The position numbers were made by a program, and so were the translations under genes. A stretch of DNA of 64,000 nt from Microbacterium sp. AG238 (GTDB lineage Bacteria; Actinomycetota; Actinomycetes; Actinomycetales; Microbacteriaceae): positions 868,001-932,000 of the forward strand of contig NZ_RAQC01000001.1 in assembly GCF_003610405.1 (NCBI RefSeq), written 5' to 3'. Below the pieces are notes generated by a model. The model made no database searches. It was given only the letters and a program-made list of their open reading frames with translations, and was not told the DNA's origin. Shown piece by piece: positions 35,167-46,379 of this stretch. Position 1 is the first letter of the stretch. Each line of letters begins with the position of its first letter.

Positions 35167-36350
35167 GCGGGTGCCTCTGCGGGCGTCAGCGACTCGCCCG
35201 TCGGAGGTCGAAGGCTCTCGATGTCTTGGATCATGGCAAGCACAGTCGCGTATCGCGCGTTCGGGCGAGCGTGGGTGGCCTTCTGGACGATGACCTCGAC
35301 ATCTCCCTCGCATCCGCCCAAGGCTTGTCGCCCCGAGAAGATGTAAGAGATGATCGCGCCTGCGGCGTAGATGTCGTTCACTACCGCGAAGTCCTTGAAA
35401 CTCTCCAGCGTGGGATCGAGGATCGTTCCTTTGAGTTCGGTGTCGGTGCGCGTGAAGTCGGACTTGTCACCTTTGTGAAGGCCAAAGTCCGACAGCTTCA
35501 CAAGGACTGCGCCACTGTCGAAGTGCTTCACCAGTACGTTGTTGCGGCTGATGTCCCGGTGGAGGATGCCGCGGGCATGGAGGAAGTTGAGCCCGTAGAG
35601 GAACTGCAACGCGATTCGCTTGCGGGATGCCCACGGCAGCTCGGCGTTGGTCCGCCGGATGTAGGTGTTGAGTGTCTCGTCGCAGTACTCCATGGTGAAG
35701 GAGTTGCGGTCGGGATCGTACTGGTAGGCCTCCACGACGTAGGGGAACCGAATGCTGCTGAGCAGCTCGAATTCTTTGCGGAAGCGCTCCAAATCTCGTT
35801 CGCTCACCGAGTTCTTCGCTCGCTTGACGGCAAAGGTGATGCCGTAGAGCGGGTCGACAAACTTGTGCACGAAAGCGAATGAGCCCTCTCCGACCAACAC
35901 GAGGTCGGGAGCGACCGCTCCGGCACGCTGGGGCGCTCGGTCCGCCACCGACAGAACAGGCTCGAATCTCTCAATGTCAATCTCATTCATCCAGTCCGGG
36001 ATCGTGGATCCACCGGACGGGACGAGGAAGTGGTTGCAGGCCTCGATGGTTCGCTGGTAGTCGTCGCGCACAACCAGGGACATACCGACGCGCTTCAGGG
36101 CTCGGCGCACGCCATTCAGCTCACCGATGAGGTCGATCAGTTCGCGGCTGGGATCGGCGTTGAAATGTCTACCCGCCCGAATCTTCGTGTTCATGAATCG
36201 GAAGTGTCGATTGAGCTCGGCGTGGATGATCGCAAAGACACCGTTGAGTGGAGGTTCCTCGTTCGCGTACAGGCGCTCATACTCCGGCGCGGCGTCATCG
36301 ATGTCGAAGTCCGCAGCCAGAGTATCCATCACCTGCTTGATGTCGGCCAC
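35163..36350 (-). CDS. eukaryotic-like Ser/Thr protein kinase
   Basis: A 395-residue protein. An N-terminal helical region of about 150 residues precedes a complete kinase domain: VGEGSFAFVHK (glycine loop), TFAVKRAK (Lys), ILHRDISRNNVLV (catalytic Asp and Asn), LSDFGLHKG (DFG) and NDIYAAGAIISYIFSGRQ. No membrane helix or PASTA repeats, so it is cytoplasmic and unlike PknB. Location between a recombinase scar and a tRNA gene is typical of defence or accessory cargo. Its 3' end overlaps the integrase remnant by 4 bp. Confidence 0.85.
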   Translation of the reverse strand: MADIKQVMDTLAADFDIDDAAPEYERLYANEEPPLNGVFAIIHAELNRHFRFMNTKIRAGRHFNADPSRELIDLIGELNGVRRALKRVGMSLVVRDDYQRTIEACNHFLVPSGGSTIPDWMNEIDIERFEPVLSVADRAPQRAGAVAPDLVLVGEGSFAFVHKFVDPLYGITFAVKRAKNSVSERDLERFRKEFELLSSIRFPYVVEAYQYDPDRNSFTMEYCDETLNTYIRRTNAELPWASRKRIALQFLYGLNFLHARGILHRDISRNNVLVKHFDSGAVLVKLSDFGLHKGDKSDFTRTDTELKGTILDPTLESFKDFAVVNDIYAAGAIISYIFSGRQALGGCEGDVEVIVQKATHARPNARYATVLAMIQDIESLRPPTGESLTPAEAPA

Positions 36351-36432
36351 GACTTCATCCTGGCAGAGCCGTCATGGGACGACCCACCTGCGTGCCCTAA
36401 ACGTGCCCCAGCGTGTTTCCGGACATGCAGAA

Positions 36433-36462
36433 GGCCCGGAACCTCTTGCGAGATTCCGGGCC
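36433..36462 (-). terminator. terminator of tRNA-Pro
   Basis: GGCCCGGAA/TTCCGGGCC, a 9-bp perfect stem with a 12-nt loop, lies 9 bp past the tRNA 3' end on the minus strand and is followed by TTCT. A good intrinsic terminator. Confidence 0.7.
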
Positions 36463-36470
36463 CGTTCCGG

Positions 36471-36544
<74 letters not shown>

Positions 36545-36685
36545 GTCCGCTGTCCGCACGCGGACAACTCCCCTATCCTAACCGGTCCTGAGCCCGCTCG
36601 CGAACCGGCGCACCCGGGCGCGTTGCGCGGCTTCGGCGACGACCGATCGTTGCCCGGTGTCCGAGGCGGGCAGTACGGTCTGGCC

Positions 36686-37303
36686 ATGAGCGAGACGACG
36701 ATCGTGCCGGTGACGCCGGGCAGCTTCAGCGATGCCCAGCACGCGATGAGCGGTGGCGGCGACGGACACGAGTGTCAGTGCCAGTGGTGGACGATGACCA
36801 ACGCCGACTTCCAGCGCACCAATATCGACGGCCGTGCCTCAGCCTTCCGAAGCGAAGTGGATGCCGCGCCCTCCCCCGGACTCATCGCCTACGTCAATGG
36901 CGACGCGGCCGGCTGGGTCCGTGTCGGTCCGCGTACTCGCCAGATCCGACTGAGCAAGACCCGCGCATACGCCGGTGCGACCGAAGAGCCCTGGGACGAC
37001 GCGGATGTCTGGGCCGTGAGCTGCTTCGCCGTGCGCAAGGAGCACCGTGGCTCGGGCCTCAACGCGGCGCTCCTCGATGCCGCGATCACCTTTGCTCGCG
37101 ATAACGGCGCGCGGGTGGTCGAGGCGTACCCGGTCGACCCGGATGCGGGGCGAAAGGTCACCTCGAACGAGCTGTACCACGGGGCTCTCTCCACGTTCCT
37201 CAACGCGGGCTTCCGTGAGGTCGCGCGCCCCAAGCCACACGTCGCCGTGGTCTCCCTCGACCTGGCCGGCGCGAACGAGATCAGCGCCGGAGAGCACCCC
37301 TGA
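36686..37303 (+). CDS. GNAT-family N-acetyltransferase
   Basis: ATG 36686; 205 residues. The N-terminus has the ECQCQWW motif found in one actinobacterial GNAT group. The core has VSCFAVRKEHRGSGLNAALLDAAITFARDNGA, with the R-x-x-G-S-G acetyl-CoA loop, and ends with FLNAGFREVAR. Substrate unknown. Adjacent S4-domain gene on the same strand. Confidence 0.85.
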   Translation: MSETTIVPVTPGSFSDAQHAMSGGGDGHECQCQWWTMTNADFQRTNIDGRASAFRSEVDAAPSPGLIAYVNGDAAGWVRVGPRTRQIRLSKTRAYAGATEEPWDDADVWAVSCFAVRKEHRGSGLNAALLDAAITFARDNGARVVEAYPVDPDAGRKVTSNELYHGALSTFLNAGFREVARPKPHVAVVSLDLAGANEISAGEHP

Positions 37304-37325
37304 CCCTTCAGCGAGAATGGAACGC

Positions 37326-37694
37326 ATGACCGCATCCGTCTCCCCTGTCCGCGTGGACTCGTGGCTGTGGGCGGTACGCATCTACAAGACCCGCTCAGCG
37401 GCGACCACGGCCTGCCGAGCTGGTCACGTCCGGGTCAACGGCGAGAAGGTCAAGGCGTCGCAGTCGGTGAAGCCCGGCGACGAGCTGCGCGTGCGGATCG
37501 CGGGCTTCGACCGCATCCTCGTCGTCCGGCAGACGCTCACCAAGCGCGTCGGCGCGCCCGTCGCCGCGACCGCCCTGGAAGACCGCACTCCCCCGCGCGA
37601 GCCGATGGCGATGCTCGCCGTCCGCGACCGCGGCGCCGGACGGCCCACGAAACGCGAACGCCGTGAGATCGACCGGCTACGCGGAGTCGATTGA
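37326..37694 (+). CDS. S4-domain RNA-binding protein (Hsp15-like)
   Basis: ATG 37326 (37317 also possible); about 122 residues. The S4 motif is VRVDSWLWAVRIYKTRSAATTACRAGHVRVNGEKVKASQSVKPGDEL, as in Hsp15, which recycles stalled 50S subunits. The basic C-terminal tail (GRPTKRERREIDRLRG) is also typical. Probably a ribosome-rescue or heat-shock RNA-binding protein. Confidence 0.85.
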   Translation: MTASVSPVRVDSWLWAVRIYKTRSAATTACRAGHVRVNGEKVKASQSVKPGDELRVRIAGFDRILVVRQTLTKRVGAPVAATALEDRTPPREPMAMLAVRDRGAGRPTKRERREIDRLRGVD

Positions 37695-37750
37695 TCCATC
37701 GCCTCGGCGCACACGAGCACGGGCCGCTGAAGACCAGAAGCCCGCGATAC

Positions 37751-38545
37751 TCAGCGCACAGCGCGGCGACGCGCCACCTGCACGACGACGCACAGCACGA
37801 GCGTCACCACTCCCCAGATGGCGCATGCGGGCGGCAGCACACGGTACGCGAGGTGCTGGGCGGTCCACTCCGCCGTCAGCGGGCCATGCGCGGCGAGGCC
37901 GATCAGCCACGCCACGACGAGCGCGACCGGCAGCGACGCCCACCAGACCACCCGCACCGCACCCGGCAGCACCCGCCTCACCGGAGCCGACGACCGTTTC
38001 CGCAACCAGAACGCCCCCGCCACCGCGAGCCCGACCAAACCCAGCGCGCTCGAGGCGTACTGGAACCATCGGTAGCCGTGGAACGATCCCCAGAGTTCGG
38101 CCAGCACGGGGAAGAGCTCGACGCCCCAGCGCCCCTCGTGGGTGAAGGCGTCCCACGCGATGTGGCTCAGCACGCCGAGAGCGAGCGACACCACGACCAG
38201 AAGAACCGTGACCGCGACCGACCGGCTCCGCCCCGTTGCCGGCCCGACCGTTCGCAGCGCGTCACCGCCCGTAGCGTCCCACGCCGACGGCAGCCTTCCC
38301 GCGAGCCAGTCCGGCGCGAGCTCACGCACCGCCGGGCGCAGCAGCAGCCACCACGCGAGCAGCAGCACACCCGCGATCACGACCGTCAGCCACGGGTACG
38401 CGTGCGTCTGCGCATAGCTGATGCCGACCCCGCGCACGAACAACGGCAGATCCGGAGCCATCGCCCCGACAGCCACCGCCGCCGGCACGAGCGGTGTGCG
38501 AACGACCGCCAGCGCGACGACGGCGTGGCTCGGGGTGAACGGCAT
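37751..38545 (-). CDS. DUF4184 membrane protein
   Basis: A 264-residue protein opening MPFTPSHAVVALAVVRTPLVPAAVAVGAMAPDLP, the DUF4184 signature, with five to six membrane helices and conserved His/Asp residues (SHIAWDAFTHEG) that recall membrane metal-dependent hydrolases. Role unknown. It follows tyrS on the same strand with a 9-bp gap. Confidence 0.85.
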   Translation of the reverse strand: MPFTPSHAVVALAVVRTPLVPAAVAVGAMAPDLPLFVRGVGISYAQTHAYPWLTVVIAGVLLLAWWLLLRPAVRELAPDWLAGRLPSAWDATGGDALRTVGPATGRSRSVAVTVLLVVVSLALGVLSHIAWDAFTHEGRWGVELFPVLAELWGSFHGYRWFQYASSALGLVGLAVAGAFWLRKRSSAPVRRVLPGAVRVVWWASLPVALVVAWLIGLAAHGPLTAEWTAQHLAYRVLPPACAIWGVVTLVLCVVVQVARRRAVR

Positions 38546-38554
38546 CCGGTCGGG

Positions 38555-39859
38555 TCAGTCCTCGACGAAGACGCCCGCGAGCGTCTTCTTGCCCCGCCGC
38601 AGCACGGCCACACCGCCCGGCAGGTCGCCGACGACGACGGCCGACTCGTCGTCGACCTTCGCGCCGTTGATCGAGACGCCGCCCTGCGCGATGGCCCGGC
38701 GGGCCTCCGACAGGCTGGCGACGAGCCCGGTGTCGACGAGCAGCTGCACGACCGAGGCGCCGGCGGATGCGGTGGCGTGCGGAAGCTCCTGCAGAGCCGA
38801 GCGCAGCGTGGCGGCGTCGAGAGCGGTCAGGTCGCCCTGTCCGAACAGAGCGTCGGATGCCGCGATGACCTTCGCCGTCGCATCCACGCCGTGCACCGTC
38901 GCGGTGACCTCGAACGCCAGACGCTTCTGCGCCGCGCGGCGGAACGGCTCGTCGGCGACGAGACGCTCGTACTCGGCGATCTCGGCGCTGCTGAGGAACG
39001 TGAACACCTTCAGGCGCTCGACGACGTCGGCATCCGCGGTCGAGAGCCAGAACTGGTAGAACGCGTACGGGCTCGTGAGCTCCGCGTCGATCCAGATCGC
39101 GTTGCCCTCGCTCTTGCCGAACTTCGTGCCGTCGCTGTTGGTGATCAGCGGCGTGCCGAACGCATGCACCGAGGTGCCCTCGACGCGATGGATCAGGTCG
39201 GTGCCGCTCGTGAGGTTGCCCCACTGGTCCGATCCGCCCGTCTGCAGCGTGCAGCCGTACTGGCGGTAGAGCTCGAGGAAGTCGAGCCCCTGCAGGATCT
39301 GGTAGCTGAACTCGGTGTAGCTGATGCCGGCATCGGAGTTCAGGCGCGCGGCGACGGCATCCTTCTTCAGCATCGTGCCGACGCGGTAGTGCTTGCCGAT
39401 CTCGCGCAGGAAGTCGATCGCCGACATCGGCGCCGTCCAGTCGAGGTTATTCACCATGCGGGCGGCGTTCTCGCCCTCGAAGCTGAGGTACTTCTCGATC
39501 TGACCGCGCAGGCGGTCGACCCACTCGGCGACGGTCTCACGCGAGTTGAGCGTGCGCTCGGCGGTCGGACGGGGGTCGCCGATGAGGCCGGTCGAGCCGC
39601 CGACGAGACCGAGGGGCTTGTGACCGGCCAGCTGCAGGCGGCGAAGGGTCAGCAGCTGCACGAGGTGACCGAGGTGCAGGGATGCCGCCGTCGGGTCGAA
39701 GCCGCAGTAATACGTGATGGGGTCTCCGCCGAGCGCCTCTCGCAGCGCTTCCTGGTCGGTGGACACATGCACGAGACCGCGCCACACCAGCTCGTCCCAC
39801 ACGTTCTCGAACGCGGGATCGAGCGCCACGGGGGCGGTCGTCAGGGCTTCATCAGACAC
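38555..39859 (-). CDS. tyrS: tyrosine--tRNA ligase
   Basis: GTG 39859; 434 residues, normal length. HIGH-type motif is HLGHL (in TAASLHLGHLVQLL), KMSKS-type motif is KFGKS, and the Tyr pocket is GFDPTAASLHLG. It ends with an S4 domain (SEARRAIAQGGVSINGAKV). Attaches tyrosine to tRNA-Tyr in the cytoplasm. Monocistronic or followed by the DUF4184 gene. Confidence 0.97.
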   Translation of the reverse strand: MSDEALTTAPVALDPAFENVWDELVWRGLVHVSTDQEALREALGGDPITYYCGFDPTAASLHLGHLVQLLTLRRLQLAGHKPLGLVGGSTGLIGDPRPTAERTLNSRETVAEWVDRLRGQIEKYLSFEGENAARMVNNLDWTAPMSAIDFLREIGKHYRVGTMLKKDAVAARLNSDAGISYTEFSYQILQGLDFLELYRQYGCTLQTGGSDQWGNLTSGTDLIHRVEGTSVHAFGTPLITNSDGTKFGKSEGNAIWIDAELTSPYAFYQFWLSTADADVVERLKVFTFLSSAEIAEYERLVADEPFRRAAQKRLAFEVTATVHGVDATAKVIAASDALFGQGDLTALDAATLRSALQELPHATASAGASVVQLLVDTGLVASLSEARRAIAQGGVSINGAKVDDESAVVVGDLPGGVAVLRRGKKTLAGVFVED

Positions 39860-39930
39860 GCGCTTCAGGCTATCAGCGGCGCACCCGCCGACACGGCCCG
39901 ACCGGCGGTCCGGCCCCAGCCTTCGCGGTG

Positions 39931-40002
39931 CCGTCATCAGGCTGGCGGGCGCCTCGGGCGACGTCGAGGCCCCGGCCCGGCGGCTGAGCCTGTCGACGGC
40001 AC
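39931..40002. repeat. REP-like palindromic repeat, copy 1
   Basis: A 72-bp element nearly identical to 40091-40162 and exactly 160 bp away. It starts CCGTCATCAGGCTGGCGG and contains GGCTGAGCCTGTCGACGG. The right arm no longer pairs perfectly with the left. Confidence 0.85.
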
Positions 40003-40090
40003 GGGAATCAGCACGCCGAGGAAACGTCATACAGACCGACCACGTGCCCTCGCAGCCGCGCATGGGGACCCAACGCGCGGCGTCGCCGTT

Positions 40091-40162
40091 CCGTCATCAG
40101 GCTGGCGGGCGCCTCGGGCGACGTCGAGGCCCCAGCCCGGCGGCTGAGCCTGATGACGGCAC
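40091..40162. repeat. REP-like palindromic repeat, copy 2
   Basis: It differs from copy 1 at only a few bases. Here the ends pair perfectly: CCGTCATCAGGCT at 40091-40103 with AGCCTGATGACGG at the right end, forming a long hairpin. The 363-bp gap between tyrS and the next gene holds both copies and no gene. Confidence 0.85.
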
Positions 40163-40222
40163 ACGAAACAGTCCTCCGAAGCCACAAGACCGGCGGCGTG
40201 CTGAGCGCCTCACCGACGACGC

Positions 40223-40918
40223 TCAGGCGGCGGTGCCCCACCAGATGAGGAAAGCCGCACCGAGCGCGACGACCCAGCTGACCAGGCTTCCGACGAGGAA
40301 GTACTCGGCGCGGTCTCCCCCGTCGTGGTCGCGCGAGATCTCGGGGAAGCGGACGATGCCCTTCGCCGCGAGCACGGCGGCGAGAAGCGTGAACGCTCCA
40401 GTGAGGGTGAGCGCGAAGACGAGCACGCGCTCGAGGGGGCCGATGATGCGCCCGCCCTTCAGCTCGTTCGCCGCTTCGGCGGCCACGACCCCGCCGCGGA
40501 GCGACGCACGCACGATGACATTGCCCGATTCGACGAGGAACACCAGCGCACCCGCGAGCGCGATGGCGAGGTCGAGGCTCACGACGCCGAGGGGCGAGTC
40601 GATCGGCCAGATCCGCTCGAGAGGGCCCTGGCCGTCGCGCACCCCGATGAGCGCGACCGCCACGGCCACGACGACGGCCAGGAGCGCCGCGGGCCACAGG
40701 CCCCAGCGGGTGGGCTCGCGCGTCGAGGTGACCGCTGCCCATCCGGCCGCGACGGCGATCGCTGCGAACCACCACGCTGCTGCCCCGGCCCATGCCGCGA
40801 GCGGCAGGAGTGCTGCGCCAAGGACGACCAGGACGATCCCAAGCCTCGCACCCGACAGCCTCTTGCGGGCGAGATCGAGCCCGCCGACCGCCAGCAGCAT
40901 GAGCCCCGCGCCGATCAT
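40223..40918 (-). CDS. membrane protein of unknown function, coupled to satD
   Basis: ATG 40918 overlaps the satD stop (ATGA); 231 residues with six to seven hydrophobic helices and a short Arg/Asp-rich loop (EISRDHDGGDRAE). No family recognised with confidence. Coupled translation suggests a functional pair with SatD. Confidence 0.65.
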   Translation of the reverse strand: MIGAGLMLLAVGGLDLARKRLSGARLGIVLVVLGAALLPLAAWAGAAAWWFAAIAVAAGWAAVTSTREPTRWGLWPAALLAVVVAVAVALIGVRDGQGPLERIWPIDSPLGVVSLDLAIALAGALVFLVESGNVIVRASLRGGVVAAEAANELKGGRIIGPLERVLVFALTLTGAFTLLAAVLAAKGIVRFPEISRDHDGGDRAEYFLVGSLVSWVVALGAAFLIWWGTAA

Positions 40919-41559
40919 GACGAACGCTCCGTCAGAGCTGCGTACCCGGCGACGATCGCGGGGGCCCCCGAGGATGCGAGCAGCTGCGAGACCGCCGACT
41001 GCGTGATGCCCTCCTCCTTCGCGAGCGCACCCTGCGTGCGGCCGAGGCAGCGACCGTAGGTCAGCCGCCGAGCGCGCTCCGACATCGCCCCGACGATCTC
41101 GTCGCGTGAGAGCAGGTAGGCGTTGGCGAAGCGGATGCGGTCGGCCATGGCGATATCCTCGTCCTCCCCTCCGACAATGCGGGTGCGGGCGCGCGGAACC
41201 GCGCGGTCCTGCATCGCGTGCACCTGCTCGATCGCCGCGCGCGCACGCCACCACCCCGGGCCGTCGGAGATGTCCGAGCTCTCCGAGACGACCGAGCCGA
41301 CGTCGCCGACGCCGAGCCCGAACCGCAGCGACGTCTCGTCGGGCAGGGCGAGCTGGAGAAGCAGAAGCCAGGCCAGCGCGTCGTCGAGGTCGTCGAAGAC
41401 CGCCTGGAACTCATCGGCGAACGTGGCGCGCATGGGCGCCGCGGCGACGGGTAGAGAATGGTCGACCTCGGCCATGGCCGCCTCGATCCGCGCCTGTGTG
41501 CGACTGCGGTCTTCGAGCAGACGCGATCCGACGATGTCTGCGATGACGGCGATGGACAT
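40915..41559 (-). CDS. SatD-family protein
   Basis: A 214-residue protein with the SatD opening MSIAVIADIVGSRLLEDRSRTQ, a central RATFADEFQAVF and a C-terminal helix-turn-helix (EEGITQSAVSQLLASSGAPAIV). The HTH suggests DNA binding and self-regulation. Palindromes lie immediately upstream. Biological role of the family is poorly known. Confidence 0.8.
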   Translation of the reverse strand: MSIAVIADIVGSRLLEDRSRTQARIEAAMAEVDHSLPVAAAPMRATFADEFQAVFDDLDDALAWLLLLQLALPDETSLRFGLGVGDVGSVVSESSDISDGPGWWRARAAIEQVHAMQDRAVPRARTRIVGGEDEDIAMADRIRFANAYLLSRDEIVGAMSERARRLTYGRCLGRTQGALAKEEGITQSAVSQLLASSGAPAIVAGYAALTERSS

Positions 41560-41574
41560 AGCGATCAGGCTAGC

Positions 41575-41627
41575 ACTTATATTTTTGGTATATAAGTGTT
41601 GAGCTGATGAACCCGATATATCAGCTC
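41575..41627 (-). promoter_or_regulatory. satD operator/promoter palindromes
   Basis: ACTTATAT-N7-ATATAAGT (41575-41597) and GAGCTGAT-N11-ATCAGCTC (41601-41627) are two perfect 8-bp dyads in an AT-rich island just upstream of satD; CTGATATCAG (41632-41641) repeats the second arm. The first overlaps a TATAAG-like -10 box on the minus strand. Probable operators. Confidence 0.6.
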
Positions 41628-41637
41628 CGGGCTGATA

Positions 41638-43077
<1,440 letters not shown>

Positions 43078-44187
43078 CTATCGGGGCGGCATCGCCGCGC
43101 CCGGCGCCGCCGAGTGCCCGCGGACGGTCAGCCGCGCGAGTGCGTCGATGCCGGCTTCGAGCGGGCCACGCCCGACGACGAGGGCCCACACGGTGCATCC
43201 GAGGATGATGCCGAGGGTCATCGGCCAGAACGGGTCGAGCGCCCGGTAGGCGTCGAGTTCGAACACGCCGGGCTCGGCGGCGGGACGGGTGAGGGCCCAC
43301 ACCACGATCTGCGCCGAGTACGCGGTCAGGGGCATCGAGCCCACCGCGCGCAGCGGCAGAGCGGCCCAGGTGATCGGCGTCCGGCACACGAGCACGCACA
43401 CGCCGATGACGAGCAGCGCGAAGCCGCCGGATCCGATCACCTCGAACAGCCCGGAGGAATGGGCCTCGCCCGTCCACGGCGTCTCACCGAAGACCTCCGA
43501 GCGCCCCCAGACGATGTCGAGAGCGGCCCCGACCGCCGTCAGGGCGAGCCCGGCGAGGGCGACGAGCCACGGGGTCGCGCGCGAGCGCAGGTCGAGGCGC
43601 GCCACGCCCATACCAGCCAGGACGAACGCCATCCAGGTGAGGAAGGGGTAGTGCCAACCGAGGGCGTTCGATAGATCGACCCCGGCGGGCGTCGACCAGA
43701 ACGCCAGGCCGTCGATCGCCGCCTGCGGGAACGGCGCGACGAGCCCCACGACCCCGGCCGCGATGAGCAGCGTACGCGCCCGCAGCGGCAGGACCGCGGC
43801 GGCGATCACGAACAGCAGCGCGTAGGCGGGGAGGATGACGTACACCGGCACCGCGAGGAACAGCAGCAGCACGCCGATCACCCAGATCGCCCCGGCCCGC
43901 ACGAGCAGGCGCAGACGAGTCGTCTCGAGTCGTGGGCCGCGCAGCGGCACCGGGCCGCCGCTGATGAGCCCGATCGACACGCCCGCGAGGGTGGCGAACA
44001 GGATGGACGAGCGACCGTGGACGATCCCCTCGTACGAGGAGGGGATCGTCCAATCGAAGTCGGGGATCGCGAGCAGGTGTGCTGCCAGCATCCCGATCAC
44101 GGCGAGGCCGCGAGCGAGGTCGATGCCGTCGATGCGCGACGGCGCGAACAGCGGGCGGCGCCGCAGCATCTCGCTCATCCCCGACAC
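43078..44187 (-). CDS. membrane acyltransferase-like protein (DUF1624/DUF418 type)
   Basis: A 369-residue protein with about ten helices. It opens RIDGIDLARGLAVIGMLAAHLL, the heparan-alpha-glucosaminide acetyltransferase-like signature, has HGRSSILFATLAGVSIGL and ends near RGPLEAGIDALAR. Likely modifies an envelope component. It occupies the place between argF and argH where argR often sits. Confidence 0.8.
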   Translation of the reverse strand: MSGMSEMLRRRPLFAPSRIDGIDLARGLAVIGMLAAHLLAIPDFDWTIPSSYEGIVHGRSSILFATLAGVSIGLISGGPVPLRGPRLETTRLRLLVRAGAIWVIGVLLLFLAVPVYVILPAYALLFVIAAAVLPLRARTLLIAAGVVGLVAPFPQAAIDGLAFWSTPAGVDLSNALGWHYPFLTWMAFVLAGMGVARLDLRSRATPWLVALAGLALTAVGAALDIVWGRSEVFGETPWTGEAHSSGLFEVIGSGGFALLVIGVCVLVCRTPITWAALPLRAVGSMPLTAYSAQIVVWALTRPAAEPGVFELDAYRALDPFWPMTLGIILGCTVWALVVGRGPLEAGIDALARLTVRGHSAAPGAAMPPR

Positions 44188-44211
44188 CGAACGCTCCTCA
44201 CCGCCTCGTGG

Positions 44212-45135
44212 TCACTGCTGACGCAGCAGCCAGACCAGCAGCGCCTTCTGCGCGTGGAGGCGGTTCTCTGCTTCGTCCCAGACGACGCTGTCCGATCCGT
44301 CGATGACGTCGGCGTCGACCTCGTACCCGCGATCGGCGGGCAGGCAGTGCATGAAGATCGCGCCGTCGGCAGCGGCATCCATCGTCTGCTGCGTCACCTT
44401 GTACGCGCCCAGATCGCGGATGCGTGCGATCTTCTCCTCTTCCTTGCCCATCGAGACCCAGGTGTCGGTCACGATGACGTCGGCACCGGATGCCGCCTCG
44501 AGCGGGTCGACCAGGATCGTGACCGAGCCGCCCGTCTGGGCCGCGATGCGCTGCGCGTCTGCCACGACGTCCTCACGGGGACCGTAACCCTCCGGAGACG
44601 CGACGCGGACGTGCATCCCCGCGGTCACGCCGGCGAGCACGTACGAGTGACCCATGTTCGACTGACCGTCGCCGAAGAACGACAGCGTGAGCCCGGCGAG
44701 GTCACCCTTGTGCTCGCGAATCGTCAGCAAGTCGGCGAGCAGCTGGCAGGGGTGGAAGTCGTCGCTCAGCGCGTTGACGACCGGAACGCGGGTGCCGCGG
44801 GCCATCTCCTCGAGCCCGGCCTGCGCGTACGTGCGCCAGACGATCGCGGCGACCTGCCGCTCGAGCACCCGTGCGGTGTCGGACGGGGTCTCCTTGCCGC
44901 CGAGCTGGCTGCTGGCGGTCGAGATGATCAGCGGCGAACCGCCCAGGTCGGCGATGCCGACAGCGAACGAGACGCGCGTGCGCGTCGACGACTTGTCGAA
45001 GATGACCGCGACGGTCTGCGGGCCCTCGAGGGGCTTCAGCTTCCAGCGGTCCTTCTTCAGCGACAGGGCGAGGTCGAGCACCTCGGCCTGCTCGGCCGGG
45101 CTCAGGTCGTCGTCGCGGAGCAGGTGGCGGGTCAT
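44212..45135 (-). CDS. argF: ornithine carbamoyltransferase
   Basis: ATG 45135; 307 residues. Carbamoyl phosphate site is KSSTRTRVSF, the ornithine loop is HCLPADRG, and HPCQLLADLLT is present. Makes citrulline from ornithine. Start overlaps the argD stop (ATGA). Confidence 0.97.
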   Translation of the reverse strand: MTRHLLRDDDLSPAEQAEVLDLALSLKKDRWKLKPLEGPQTVAVIFDKSSTRTRVSFAVGIADLGGSPLIISTASSQLGGKETPSDTARVLERQVAAIVWRTYAQAGLEEMARGTRVPVVNALSDDFHPCQLLADLLTIREHKGDLAGLTLSFFGDGQSNMGHSYVLAGVTAGMHVRVASPEGYGPREDVVADAQRIAAQTGGSVTILVDPLEAASGADVIVTDTWVSMGKEEEKIARIRDLGAYKVTQQTMDAAADGAIFMHCLPADRGYEVDADVIDGSDSVVWDEAENRLHAQKALLVWLLRQQ

Positions 45136-46379
45136 GCGGATTCCTCCGTGGTCGTGTTCTCGAGAAGCAGGGCCGACTCGACGGTGCGCAGCGCGGCGGT
45201 GAAAAGCTCGGCGAACTCGTCGATCTCGACGTCGCCGATGGTGAGCGGCGGGGCGATCCGCACCGTGCGGTCGTTGGCCGCGTTGACGATCAGCCCGTGC
45301 TCCTGCGCCGCGGCCACGACGGCGCCGGCGACCGGATGCCGCAGCCCGACGCCCAGCAGCAGGCCCTGTCCGCGCACGCCGTCGATGAGCGGCGAGTCGA
45401 TCGACTCGAGAACCTGCCGCACGCGCGCGCCGTGGGTGGCGGCGGCATCGACGAGTCCGGCGTTCTCGATCTCGCCGAGAACGGCCGAGGCGACGGCGGT
45501 GCCCAGCGGGTTGCCGCCGAACGTCGAACCGTGGGTGCCCGGGTAGAACAGCTCGCTCGCGCTCGCGAACGTGATGAGCGCACCGATCGGAAAGCCGCCG
45601 CCGATGCCTTTGGCGACCGTGATCGCGTCGGGCTCGATGCCGGCGTGCTGGAACGCGAACCACGCGCCGGTGCGCCCGGCGCCGGTCTGGATCTCGTCGA
45701 TGATCAGCAGCGCGCCGTGGCGCTTCGTGATCTCTCGCGCCGCCACGAGATAGCCCTCGGGCAGCGGGATGACGCCCGCTTCGCCCTTGATGGGCTCGAC
45801 GAACAGCGCCGCGACGCGATCGTCGATCGCGGCCTCGAGGGCCTCGATCGTCGAGTCGATGCTCTCGACGCCGGGAACCATCGGCTCGAACGGCTGCTGC
45901 ATCTGCGGCTTGCCGGTCAGGGCGAGGGTGCCCATCGTGCGTCCGTGGAAGGCATCCTTCAGCGCGAGGATACGGGGGCGCTCGGCTCCTCCGTGCAGAC
46001 GTGCGAGCTTGAACGCCGCCTCATTGGCCTCGGCGCCGGAGTTGCCGAAGTACACGCGTCCGGCGTCACCGGTGCCCGCGAGACGCTTGAGCTTCGCCGC
46101 GAGGTCGAGCTGCGGCGGCGTCGCGAAGTAGTTCGACACGTGCGAGAGGGTGGCCGCCTGGCGCGAGACCGCCTCGACGAACACGGGGTGGGCGTGCCCG
46201 AGCGAGTTGACGGCGATGCCCGAGAGGAAGTCGAGGTAGCGCTTGCCGTCGGCATCCCAGACGTATGCCCCCTCGCCGCGTTCGAGCAGCGCCAGGCGCG
46301 CACCCGCGCTGCGCACGAGGTCACGATCGACGTCGTCCGCCCATGTGGGCGCCGTCTGCTGGATCGTCGGGTTCGTCAT
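45132..46379 (-). CDS. argD: acetylornithine aminotransferase
   Basis: A 415-residue class III aminotransferase: [27 protein letters not shown] and [14 protein letters not shown] with the PLP Lys. Converts N-acetylglutamate semialdehyde to N-acetylornithine. Coupled at both ends by 4-bp overlaps. Confidence 0.97.
   Translation of the reverse strand: MTNPTIQQTAPTWADDVDRDLVRSAGARLALLERGEGAYVWDADGKRYLDFLSGIAVNSLGHAHPVFVEAVSRQAATLSHVSNYFATPPQLDLAAKLKRLAGTGDAGRVYFGNSGAEANEAAFKLARLHGGAERPRILALKDAFHGRTMGTLALTGKPQMQQPFEPMVPGVESIDSTIEALEAAIDDRVAALFVEPIKGEAGVIPLPEGYLVAAREITKRHGALLIIDEIQTGAGRTGAWFAFQHAGIEPDAITVAKGIGGGFPIGALITFASASELFYPGTHGSTFGGNPLGTAVASAVLGEIENAGLVDAAATHGARVRQVLESIDSPLIDGVRGQGLLLGVGLRHPVAGAVVAAAQEHGLIVNAANDRTVRIAPPLTIGDVEIDEFAELFTAALRTVESALLLENTTTEESA

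Noticed and set aside
39931..40162. CRISPR array
   Set aside because: Only two 72-bp copies with one spacing and internal palindromy; no cas genes nearby.
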